Origin: DATBLE01 sp046734335
Lineage (GTDB): Bacteria > Actinomycetota > Thermoleophilia > Gaiellales > Gaiellaceae
Reading direction: 5' to 3'
Assembly (NCBI GenBank): GCA_046734335.1
Contig: JBKPRA010000049.1
Coordinates: forward strand, 1-64,000
DNA: 64,000 nt
Part shown: positions 57,964 through 64,000 of the stretch, one piece after another
How the letters are laid out: each line of letters opens with the position of its first letter
How positions within the stretch are numbered: the first letter of the stretch is position 1
Notes under the pieces: generated by a model
The model's input: the letters and a program-made list of their open reading frames with translations, nothing else
What the model was told of the DNA's origin: nothing
The model's database searches: none
Program-made: the position numbers and the translations under genes

Positions 57964-58889
57964 TCGGGCTCGGGCGTCCTCGCGCGTCCGCGCAGCGCCA
58001 GCAAGAGGAGCACCACGAGGATGGGCAGCACCTCGCGGTAGGCGGGGCCGAGAACGTGGCCCGAGATCTCGCCGCTCGCGATCGCAGCCTCAACGACCCC
58101 GAGCGCGAGGCCGGCGACGAACGCCCACATGGGCGAGCGGAAGCCGACCGCCAGCGCCGCGACCAGCCCCTTGACGCCGAGCAGCATGCCGGTGGTCGCC
58201 GAGAAGGGTCCGCTCGGCGCTGCGGCAATCGCGATCACCACCGCGACGGCGCCGACCAGGGCGAACGCGAGCCCGATGAAGCGATCGTGTGGAACGCCGA
58301 TCACGGAGGCCCCGTCGGCGTCCTGGGCGATCGCCTGCAGGCCTCGCCCGAATCGGGTTCGACCGACCACGTACTCGACGAGCAGCGCCAGCACGACTCC
58401 GAGCGCGATCACGTACAGGGAGCGGAGTTGGAACGTTGCCCCCGCGACGGTGACGACTCCGTCCCGGCCCGCGTCGTGGAACGGGATGGGGTCGGGAAAG
58501 ACGTATGCAGGACGGGCGAAGACGACCGAGACGAGGCTCTCAATCGCGAAGGCGATCGCCACCGTGGCCGCCACCCACCCGAGCGTCGACCCCCGGCCGA
58601 CCTGCGGCTGGATGATCGCGAACCACGTGCCGGCAGTCAGGGCGGGGACTACGGCGAGCGCAACCAGCAGGCCGAGCAGGAAGCGCCAGTTGGAGGCGTT
58701 TGCCTCGGTGACCGTTCCGCGGCCGGCGGTCGCGAAGAGCGCGACGAACACGCCCAGCCCGACGAGGTCGCCCAGCGCGAAGTGGACGATCCCGGTGAGT
58801 CGGTAGACGAGCACGTACCCGACCGCCAGCAGCCCGTAGACGCTCCCCGCCGCCAGCCCCGAAAGGACGATCTGCAGCGAGAGGCTCAC
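57960..58889 (-). CDS. LivH-type ABC permease
   Basis: A 309-residue permease with eight membrane segments. The start region LSGLAAGSVYGLLAVGYVLVYR is highly typical of LivH, and RTRFGRGLQAIAQDADGASVIGV is the conserved loop before the EAA-like region. It pairs with the LivM half of the fused protein encoded directly downstream (ATGA overlap). The GTG at 58889 starts the homology. It is separated by only 28 bases from the TetR gene on the same strand. Confidence 0.92.
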   Translation of the reverse strand: MSLSLQIVLSGLAAGSVYGLLAVGYVLVYRLTGIVHFALGDLVGLGVFVALFATAGRGTVTEANASNWRFLLGLLVALAVVPALTAGTWFAIIQPQVGRGSTLGWVAATVAIAFAIESLVSVVFARPAYVFPDPIPFHDAGRDGVVTVAGATFQLRSLYVIALGVVLALLVEYVVGRTRFGRGLQAIAQDADGASVIGVPHDRFIGLAFALVGAVAVVIAIAAAPSGPFSATTGMLLGVKGLVAALAVGFRSPMWAFVAGLALGVVEAAIASGEISGHVLGPAYREVLPILVVLLLLALRGRARTPEPE

Positions 58890-58917
58890 CGCGCGAGCCT
58901 AAACCGGCCGGGCTCGG

Positions 58918-59493
58918 CTAGGCCGGCGTCGAGTAGCCGCGCATGCCGTCGACGAGCAGCGCCAGGAAGCGATCGGCGAGCTTGTCGGTGTCGCGGCCCG
59001 GCTGGAGCCATGTGTAGGCCCAGTTCGCCGCCGAGAGCAGCAGCAGGACCGCGGCGCCCTCGTCCAGGTCGCTGCGCAGGTCGCCGAGGTCGCGGCCCTC
59101 GCGCAGCAACTCGCGGATCCGCTCCTCGTAGCGGTGCCGTTCCGCGACGAACCGGTCGCGGCGGTCGCCGTGGAGGTAGCGCCACTCCTGGACGAAGACC
59201 GTGGCGACGTCGAGTTGCTCGGCGACGACACGCAGATGGCCGCGCAGAGCGAGCCTGATCTTCTCGACGGGCGCGGCGGTGTCGGGGATCGCGTCCAGCG
59301 CCGCGTGGAAGGCGGCGGCGCCCTCCATCAGCGTGTCGAAGAGCAGGTCCTCCTTCGAGGCGATGTGCGAGTAGAGCGACCCCTTCTGGACGCCGAGCGC
59401 CCCGGCGATGTCGCCGACCGACGTGCCGTGGTAGCCCTTCTCGGCGAAGAGGCGGGCGGCCTGACGCGTCAGCTCCGAGCGGCGGGTGGACAT
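58918..59493 (-). CDS. TetR family regulator, PaaR-like
   Basis: A 191-residue TetR repressor. The N-terminal helix-turn-helix (about 8-52) has ARLFAEKGYHGTSV and a recognition part KGSLYSHIASKEDLL. The rest is an all-helical ligand-binding domain. It is divergent from the paaABCD operon; the shared 41-base gap contains a TetR operator of the type bound by PaaR proteins (CNAACGNNCGTTNG). That makes phenylacetyl-CoA-responsive repression of the operon a good hypothesis. The ATG at 59493 starts the homology. The Liv-type transporter genes follow on the same strand, so they may share this control. Confidence 0.9.
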   Translation of the reverse strand: MSTRRSELTRQAARLFAEKGYHGTSVGDIAGALGVQKGSLYSHIASKEDLLFDTLMEGAAAFHAALDAIPDTAAPVEKIRLALRGHLRVVAEQLDVATVFVQEWRYLHGDRRDRFVAERHRYEERIRELLREGRDLGDLRSDLDEGAAVLLLLSAANWAYTWLQPGRDTDKLADRFLALLVDGMRGYSTPA

Positions 59494-59508
59494 GGTACGG
59501 TCAGGAGA

Positions 59509-59522
59509 CTAACGATCGTTCG
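59509..59522. promoter_or_regulatory. PaaR-type TetR operator between tetR and paaA
   Basis: CTAACGATCGTTCG exactly matches CNAACGNNCGTTNG, the site I recall for PaaR of Thermus thermophilus. The core AACGATCGTT is a perfect palindrome. It sits in the 41-base gap, 16 bases from the tetR start and 12 from the paaA start, so one site can control both directions. Confidence 0.8.
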
Positions 59523-59534
59523 GTAGGAGGCGAC

Positions 59535-60446
59535 GTGACGCAAGTCCTTCAGCCAACAGAGCAGGGGTTCCTCGAGTACGTGCAACGTGGCGGCCAGGTC
59601 GAGGCCGACGACTGGATGCCGGACGAGTACCGCTCACGGCTGATCAAGTTCATCGAGATGCACGGCAACTCGGAACTGATGGGCGTGCTGCCCGAGCGCG
59701 AGTGGATCCTCCGCGCTCCGACGCTCCAACGCAAGCTCGCGCTGACCGCGAAGGTGCAGGACGAGGTCGGCCACTCGCAGCTGATCTACCGCGTGGTCGA
59801 GGATCTCGGGAAGCCGCGCGCGCAGTGCCTCGACGACCTGATCTCGGGCAAGACGAAGTTCCACAACGTCTTCCACTACCCGACGAAGACCTGGGGCGAT
59901 GTCGGGGTGATCGCCTGGCTCGTCGACGCTGCGGCGATCATCTCCCAGAAGGCGCTGCTCAAGTGCTCGTACGCGCCGTACGCGCGGATCATGAAGAAGA
60001 TCTGCTGGGAGGAGTCGTTCCACATCCTCCACGGTCGCGACGTCGTGCTGACGATGATGAACGGCACCGACGAGCAGCGGGAGCTGGTGCAGGAGGCGGT
60101 GACGCGCTGGTGGCCGCCGCTCATGCAGTTCCACGGCAACCCGATCGCGGCCGAGGACGACCCGGTCGTCCAGTGGCGGATCAAGACGCAGGGCAACGAG
60201 GAGGCGCGGCAGCAGTTCCTCGACGGCTATGTGCCGCAGATCTGGGAGCTCGGCTTGACCGTGCCCGACCCGAAGCTGCGCAAGCGCGACGACGGTGTCT
60301 GGGAATACACCGAGCCTGACTGGGACGAGCTCAAGTCGGTCGTCACCGGCCACGGGCCGTGCACCACCGAGCGGCTGGAGTTCCGCCGCATCTCGCGCGA
60401 CGAGACCGAGTGGGTGCGGACCGTGATGCTCGCGGAGGCGGCGTGA
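59535..60446 (+). CDS. paaA: 1,2-phenylacetyl-CoA epoxidase, catalytic subunit A
   Basis: A 303-residue PaaA, the di-iron catalytic subunit of the multicomponent monooxygenase that epoxidises phenylacetyl-CoA. The bacterial ferritin-like fold shows in DEVGHSQLIYRV (E77, H80) and in WEESFHILHGRD near 157, which supply E/H iron ligands, along with EMHGNSELMGVLPEREWI. It starts with GTG at 59535, four bases after a TAGGAGG site (59524-59530). The stop overlaps the paaB start as GTGA. It should complex with PaaC for structure, with PaaB and PaaD as partners. Confidence 0.95.
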   Translation: MTQVLQPTEQGFLEYVQRGGQVEADDWMPDEYRSRLIKFIEMHGNSELMGVLPEREWILRAPTLQRKLALTAKVQDEVGHSQLIYRVVEDLGKPRAQCLDDLISGKTKFHNVFHYPTKTWGDVGVIAWLVDAAAIISQKALLKCSYAPYARIMKKICWEESFHILHGRDVVLTMMNGTDEQRELVQEAVTRWWPPLMQFHGNPIAAEDDPVVQWRIKTQGNEEARQQFLDGYVPQIWELGLTVPDPKLRKRDDGVWEYTEPDWDELKSVVTGHGPCTTERLEFRRISRDETEWVRTVMLAEAA

Positions 60447-60727
60447 TCTACGAGGTCTTCCGGCAGGAGCGAAAGGGCGTGGCGTTCGAACACGCCGGTT
60501 CGGTGGCCGCACCCGACGAGGGCTTCGCGCGGGCGTACGCGCACGAGCAGTACGGCCGGCGGGGCGAGTCGGCGGCGCTCTGGGTAGTACCGCGTGACGC
60601 GGTGATGGAGGTCGAAGACTTCGTCGACGAGCTCGGCCGCAACTACCACCGCGTGGACGGTTACTCCTTGAAGGCGAAGCTGGGAGAAGCACGTGAGCGA
60701 GCAGCAACGACTCCTCGCGATCGCTGA
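60443..60727 (+). CDS. paaB: 1,2-phenylacetyl-CoA epoxidase subunit B
   Basis: A 94-residue PaaB with the family start YEVFRQERKG and HAGSVAAPDEGFARAYAHEQYGRR. It is a small bridging subunit of the epoxidase complex. The GTG at 60443 overlaps the stop of paaA as GTGA, and its own end overlaps the paaC start by 35 bases. The compact overlaps indicate coordinated translation of the four subunits. Confidence 0.92.
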   Translation: MIYEVFRQERKGVAFEHAGSVAAPDEGFARAYAHEQYGRRGESAALWVVPRDAVMEVEDFVDELGRNYHRVDGYSLKAKLGEARERAATTPRDR

Positions 60728-61337
60728 CGACGAGCTCGTCCTCGGCTGGCGCGACTCGGAGTGGACGGGGATCGCGCCGGTCCTGGAGGAGGACGTCGCG
60801 CTCTCGTCGATCGCCCAGAACGAGATCGGCCACGCGCGTGCGGTCTACCAGCTGCTGGCGGACGATCCAGACGCATTGGCATTCGACCGGTCGCCGGACG
60901 AGTACCGCTCGTCGCAGCTGGTCGAGCTGCGCTTCGTCCCCGACTGGGCACTGACGATCGCGCGGCGTGTGTTGTACGAGGCTGCCGACGAGCTCCGTCT
61001 TCGCAGGCTGATGGCGTCCGACGATGCTGCCGTCTCCGGCCTCGCGGCGAAGATCGACCGCGAGGAGGCATACCACCGCATGCACGCAGAGCTGTGGCAC
61101 GACCGCCTGCGCGACGAGCCCCGTTTCCTGGCCGCGGTGGACGAGCTCTTTCCGTACACGTTGGCCATGGCCGAACCGGACGACCACGATGCGTTGATCG
61201 CCCAGTTCGAGCCGAAAACCGTTCCAAGTAACACAGTGATACAAGGCCTCGAGCGTGGGACGCACACCGACGGCTGGGCCGCGCTCTGGAACGAGATGAC
61301 CGAGGTGCGCCGCTTGATTCCGGGGGCTGCGTGGTAA
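60693..61337 (+). CDS. paaC: 1,2-phenylacetyl-CoA epoxidase subunit C
   Basis: A 214-residue PaaC, the structural partner of PaaA. LVLGWRDSEWTGIAPVLEED and AQNEIGHARAVYQLL near the start, then EEAYHRMHAELWHDRL, follow the family pattern; the ferritin-like ligand positions are partly retained. At 214 residues it is somewhat shorter than typical members (about 250), with the C-terminal part trimmed. GTG at 60693 is used, overlapping the end of paaB by 35 bases; its stop overlaps paaD. Confidence 0.9.
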   Translation: MSEQQRLLAIADDELVLGWRDSEWTGIAPVLEEDVALSSIAQNEIGHARAVYQLLADDPDALAFDRSPDEYRSSQLVELRFVPDWALTIARRVLYEAADELRLRRLMASDDAAVSGLAAKIDREEAYHRMHAELWHDRLRDEPRFLAAVDELFPYTLAMAEPDDHDALIAQFEPKTVPSNTVIQGLERGTHTDGWAALWNEMTEVRRLIPGAAW

Positions 61338-61816
61338 CGACCGAGGCCGTGTGGTCGGCCCTGGCCGAGGTCGAGGACCCGGAGATCCCCGTGGTCTCGC
61401 TGGTCGACCTCGGCGTCGTCCGCGACGTGCGCGTCGACGGCGACCGCGTTCACGTCCAGTTCACGCCGACCTTCCTGGGCTGTCCGGCGCTCGAGGTAAT
61501 GCGGGACCGAATGGCCGAAGCGATCGAAGTCCTCGGAGGCGAGCCCGACGTCGAGGTCGTGATGGACGACTCGTGGTCCACCGACCGGATCACCCCCGCG
61601 GGCCGCGAGAAGCTGCGCGCCGCGGGCTTCGCCCCACCCACCCCGCGCGAAGCGGCGCCGCCCAAGCTCGTCCAGCTCGAGAGCCAGGCTTTCCGCTGCC
61701 CCTACTGCGGCTCGACGGACACGAGACTCGAGAACATCTTCGGCCCCACTCCGTGCCGGTCGATCCGCTACTGCGCGAGCTGCCGCCAGCCGTTCGAGCA
61801 GTTCAAGACGATCTAG
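61331..61816 (+). CDS. paaD: PaaD, iron-sulfur assembly-like accessory protein
   Basis: A 161-residue PaaD. An N-terminal MIP18/DUF59 domain (EVEDPEIPVVSLVDLGVVRDV, residues 13-33) is followed by a C-terminal zinc- or iron-binding region with C123, C126 (FRCPYC), C142, C148 and C151 (YCASC). PaaD is thought to help mature the iron-sulfur cluster of the reductase PaaE. It overlaps paaC by seven bases. PaaE, PaaK and the ring-opening genes are not in the window. Confidence 0.9.
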   Translation: MVTTEAVWSALAEVEDPEIPVVSLVDLGVVRDVRVDGDRVHVQFTPTFLGCPALEVMRDRMAEAIEVLGGEPDVEVVMDDSWSTDRITPAGREKLRAAGFAPPTPREAAPPKLVQLESQAFRCPYCGSTDTRLENIFGPTPCRSIRYCASCRQPFEQFKTI

Positions 61817-61900
61817 TCGCGGCAGCCGCGGGCTGCGATCTACCGCACCTCGGCTCAGGCACCTCAGGGCCTGACGCGCGTGTTGTGCGTGTCCGGCGGG

Positions 61901-61935
61901 AAGGGGGGAGGACGGCCCGGCCGCCCTCCCCCCTT
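61901..61935. terminator. Strong hairpin between paaD and the convergent gene
   Basis: AAGGGGGGAGGACGG (61901-61915) pairs with CCGCCCTCCCCCCTT (61921-61935) in 14 of 15 positions, around a 5-base loop. The stem is long and GC-rich and could act in both directions between the convergent paa operon and the secreted Ig-like gene. Confidence 0.75.
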
Positions 61936-61942
61936 GCTGTCC

Positions 61943-63073
61943 TCAGCTGCGCAGATTGACTCTGAAGGAGACGAGGCGGCGCGAGGAGATGCCGCCGAGG
62001 AGATCCTCGCCAGACTTGCGGGCGCGAACGAAGACGACCAGGAGACCCTGGCGCGGCGAGGCGGGGAAGAACTTGAGCCGGCGCAGTGTCAGAGTTGCCC
62101 AGCCGTCGGGCCCAGTCGCCTCCTCGCTGGGCGAGAACTGCTGGTACGGCGTCGCGGTCTGGTAGACGAGTGCGCCGACAACCGAGCGTCCGCTGCACGC
62201 CGAGACGTGGAAGCGTAGAACGATCGTCTGCGTGCTCTGGGTGATCACGGTTGGGCGGCTTTCCTGCTTGTCGACGAGAAGGCGAGCCGGCGATGAGACC
62301 TGTGAGACGTTGATCGGCGTCGTGCTCTTGTCGGTCGGACATCCGGTCGCCGGAGGCGGAGGCGCGGCCCCGGTCGTCACCGTGGCGGTCTGCACGGACG
62401 TGACCGTGTTGGGGCCGGTGGCGTCGGTGCCGGTGACGGCGACGCGGATCGTATGACCAACGTCCCCGCTGGCAATCACATACGTGTTGTTCGTGGCCCC
62501 GGCGATCGAGGTGCAGTTGGCCCCCGCGGCGTCGCATTGACGCCACTGGTACGTGAACGTGATCGACGAGCCCGTCCAGGTGCCGGGATTAGCGGTCAGC
62601 GTCGAGCCGACGGTCGCCGTGCCGCTGATCGTCGGCGGCGCGGTGTTCGGAGGCCCGGCCTGCGCGACGACGACGGCAGTTGCGTTCGACACGGCCTTCG
62701 CCTGGCCGTCGCTGTTCACCGCCGTCACGCGGGAGCGCAGCGTAAAGCCCACGTCCCCTGTTGCAACCGCATAGCCGTTCGTCGTGACGCCGATGGACGC
62801 GCAGTCCGACCCGTCCGCCGAGCCACCCGACGATGGGCAACGCAGCCACTCATACGTGAAAGAGGTCGGACTCTCCGACCACGTCCCGTCGGACGTGGTC
62901 AGTGTCTGACCGACGGCAGCAGTACCCGTGATCGCCGGAAGAACGGTGTTGTTCGGCACGGCCTTGGTGCTTGCCGAGCCGATAGGAGAGAGCAGCGCCG
63001 CAGCGATCGCCAAGCCGAGCAGCAACGCTGGAACGACGTACCGAGCACGGGCGATGCGGAAGGTTCCACGCAT
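61943..63073 (-). CDS. Secreted protein with two Ig-like repeats
   Basis: A 376-residue secreted protein: signal peptide (about 10-32, VVPALLLGLAIAAALL), then two repeated Ig-like domains of about 90 residues (about 43-132 and 140-235). Each has the pattern VGQTLTTSDGTWS/VGSTLTANPGTWT, then YEWLRC/YQWRQC, then VATGDVGFTLR/IASGDVGHTIR. A proline-rich hinge leads to a C-terminal beta domain (about 245-376) with VSQVSSPARLLVDKQ. The repeats resemble Ig-like domains of surface adhesins in Thermoleophilia-type actinobacteria. A GGAGG site precedes the ATG at 63073. The long leader upstream (63074-63319) has several hairpins. Confidence 0.75.
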   Translation of the reverse strand: MRGTFRIARARYVVPALLLGLAIAAALLSPIGSASTKAVPNNTVLPAITGTAAVGQTLTTSDGTWSESPTSFTYEWLRCPSSGGSADGSDCASIGVTTNGYAVATGDVGFTLRSRVTAVNSDGQAKAVSNATAVVVAQAGPPNTAPPTISGTATVGSTLTANPGTWTGSSITFTYQWRQCDAAGANCTSIAGATNNTYVIASGDVGHTIRVAVTGTDATGPNTVTSVQTATVTTGAAPPPPATGCPTDKSTTPINVSQVSSPARLLVDKQESRPTVITQSTQTIVLRFHVSACSGRSVVGALVYQTATPYQQFSPSEEATGPDGWATLTLRRLKFFPASPRQGLLVVFVRARKSGEDLLGGISSRRLVSFRVNLRS

Positions 63074-63319
63074 GTGTCCTCCTTCGGTCTTGGGTCGGGG
63101 TCAACGAGACGTCCTCGACGATCGATCCGGTTCGGCTGCCACAGCAAACGGCACCCTCCGGGTGAGGAACGATGCCCCCGGACCACACCCGCACTGCCGC
63201 AGACGGCTTGCAGCCTCCGTCGACAAGACCGGCGGGCCCCCCCGACCTCTTGTGACTGGGTCGGCCGATCATACGAGACAGCCACAGCTCGCGCCTTCGC
63301 CGCGAGCCACCGGGCCAGA
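63074..63319 (-). other. 246-base region with possible structured leader
   Basis: The largest gap in the window, between the small membrane protein gene and the secreted Ig-like gene, read on the minus strand as the 5' side of the latter. It holds several short perfect hairpins: CACCC/GGGTG around TCC (63152-63164), GCTG/CAGC around CCA (63135-63145), and GACGG/CCGTC (63202-63206, 63217-63221). The order resembles a structured leader, but I cannot match it to a known riboswitch. No open frame is credible inside it. Confidence 0.4.
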
Positions 63320-63463
63320 CTACGCGCGTTTGCGGGGGATGAGCTTGGCCAGGCTGAGGGCGGCGTAGATGAGGGTGTTGACGGCGACGAAGGCTGCCAG
63401 GGCCTGGAACCATCCTGAATGGAGAACCGAGCTGGGGAGGAGGATGCCGGCGAGCGTGATCAT
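63320..63463 (-). CDS. 47-residue membrane protein coupled to a glycosyltransferase
   Basis: A small protein of 47 residues, beginning MITLAGILLPSSVLHSGWF, with one long hydrophobic stretch (about 18-40, FQALAAFVAVNTLIYAALSL) and a basic end PRKRA. The ATG at 63463 overlaps the stop of the glycosyltransferase gene as ATGA, so the two are translated together. A tiny membrane partner coupled to a processive glycosyltransferase suggests an accessory that stabilises the enzyme or guides the polymer. No family is known to me. Confidence 0.6.
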   Translation of the reverse strand: MITLAGILLPSSVLHSGWFQALAAFVAVNTLIYAALSLAKLIPRKRA

Positions 63464-64000
63464 TGCGTGATCACCTCGCGGGGGGCTGCCTCGCGGGGAA
63501 CGTAGTTCCAGCCGGCTTCCCGTCCGCTGGCGATGTCGAAGATCGACTTGACGTAGACGGCCTGGAGCACGAGGTCGTATCCGATCTCGATGACCAAGGG
63601 GAAGGCGAGCAGCCGCGCACGCCATCCCGCCGGCCAGACCGTGACGACACGCTCGACGATGAAGATGCTGCCGATGCCGACCCAGAACCAGAGGAATTGG
63701 ATGTGGTCGGCGGCGAGCAGCGTGATCAGCAGGAGGAGCAAGTAGGCGTTGAGCGCAATCGTCCCGTAGCCGATGCCGATCTGTTGCAGCCAATAGCGCA
63801 CCGTCGCGCGCGTCAGCCCGTAGGCGCCGATGTTCTCGAGCGCGCCTCGCTGCCAGCGCATCCGCTGCCGCCACAGTGCGCTCCAGTTCGGCATCAGCTC
63901 GGTGACGACGTGGCACTGCATCGGCGAGACCATCTTCGCGCCGAGCGTCTTCAAGGAAAGGGTCATCTCGTTGTCCTCGGTCATCGCCAACGTGTCGTAC
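63460..64000 (-). CDS. Processive family 2 glycosyltransferase (cellulose/hyaluronan synthase-like), C-terminal part (edge-cut)
   Basis: The 5' part of this gene lies beyond the window. The visible C-terminal 179 residues begin after YDTLAMTEDNEM, whose TEDNEMTL segment holds the catalytic-base aspartate. QRMRWQRG is the QXXRW polymer-binding motif of processive beta-glycosyltransferases (cellulose, hyaluronan, chitin synthases). Three to four membrane segments follow (about residues 75-95, 97-118 and 128-145 of the visible part). The stop overlaps the 47-residue gene as ATGA. The product is probably an exported beta-linked polysaccharide. Confidence 0.85.
   Translation of the reverse strand, partial: YDTLAMTEDNEMTLSLKTLGAKMVSPMQCHVVTELMPNWSALWRQRMRWQRGALENIGAYGLTRATVRYWLQQIGIGYGTIALNAYLLLLLITLLAADHIQFLWFWVGIGSIFIVERVVTVWPAGWRARLLAFPLVIEIGYDLVLQAVYVKSIFDIASGREAGWNYVPREAAPREVITQ

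Noticed and set aside
63074..63319. Possible cyclic-dinucleotide riboswitch (GEMM or ydaO type) in the leader of the Ig-like gene.
   Set aside because: Some short stretches resemble GEMM 3' parts, but the conserved tetraloop-receptor and GCAAAGCC elements are not present, nor is the ydaO core. I keep only the general observation of hairpins.
1..64000. Search by eye for tRNA/rRNA genes, CRISPR repeats, insertion sequences and phage genes.
   Set aside because: Nothing met the basic criteria: no tRNA cloverleaf, no regular direct repeats of 25-40 bases, and no transposase, integrase or capsid-like protein.

Overview
The window is a gene-dense stretch of high-GC bacterial DNA, with roughly two thirds G+C by eye. 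It has many GTG and TTG starts, pervasive ATGA/GTGA stop-start overlaps, and very short intergenic gaps. A futalosine-type menaquinone cluster, a split cytochrome b with a subunit IV-cytochrome c fusion, a TetR-controlled phenylacetyl-CoA epoxygenase operon and a bacterial phosphosulfolactate synthase together suggest an aerobic soil actinobacterium. The class Thermoleophilia (Gaiella/Solirubrobacter relatives) is my best guess from gene content, not from a marker gene. I found no rRNA, tRNA, CRISPR array, transposase or prophage gene.

Layout. 1-5861: an edge-cut gene, a SHOCT membrane protein, a YbhN-type membrane protein, then a minus-strand polysaccharide/secretion set (Ig-like secreted protein, O-antigen ligase-like protein, PIG-L deacetylase) and a TauE-type exporter. 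5996-11858: one tightly overlapped minus-strand operon, a fumarate-reductase-like flavoprotein, two-subunit Fe-S fumarase, phosphosulfolactate synthase (ComA), APS reductase, APS kinase and ATP sulfurylase. 11906-18169: undecaprenyl-diphosphatase, a PAP2 phosphatase, a LysR/maleylacetate-reductase-like pair, a DUF354 protein and a UvrD-type helicase. 18210-22449: surface-sugar genes (membrane epimerase/dehydratase, DegT aminotransferase) and DedA.

22488-34568: respiratory quinone region. It holds mqnC, an unusual radical SAM gene, mqnA, a polyprenyl synthase, ubiE/menG, ubiX, the cytochrome bc genes (cytochrome b C-terminal half fused to cytochrome c, cytochrome b N-terminal half, Rieske), ubiD, and a cyclase-ATPase-TPR regulator coupled to ubiD. 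34578-38399: a sugar epimerase, two small unknown genes, and hemL/hemB. 38417-43383: ABC-2 exporter, AI-2E permease, a LytM-like protein and a TIGR00282 phosphoesterase, with a mirrored pair of apparently leaderless promoters. 43346-49445: membrane glycosyltransferases, GtrA, Pcm, an alkaline-phosphatase-family enzyme. 49459-52561: a 2-oxoacid dehydrogenase complex (E1alpha, E1beta, E2). 52576-58889: lipid kinase, lipoprotein, and a branched-chain-amino-acid-type ABC transporter in which permease and ATPase are fused. 58918-61816: TetR repressor, a clear PaaR-type operator and paaABCD. 61943-64000: a secreted Ig-like protein, and a processive glycosyltransferase with a 47-residue membrane partner.

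Two arrangements look most promising. First, the 5996-11858 operon makes sulfite, condenses it with phosphoenolpyruvate, and also encodes fumarase- and fumarate-reductase-like enzymes. Sulfolactate, sulfoacrylate and sulfopropionate are the sulfonate analogues of malate, fumarate and succinate, so this could be an undescribed sulfonate-forming route. Second, the radical SAM protein at 23531-24943 carries a CX8CX2C cysteine set and sits, with 4-base coupling, between mqnA and mqnC, where a canonical mqnE would be expected. Both ideas are inferences from sequence and context.
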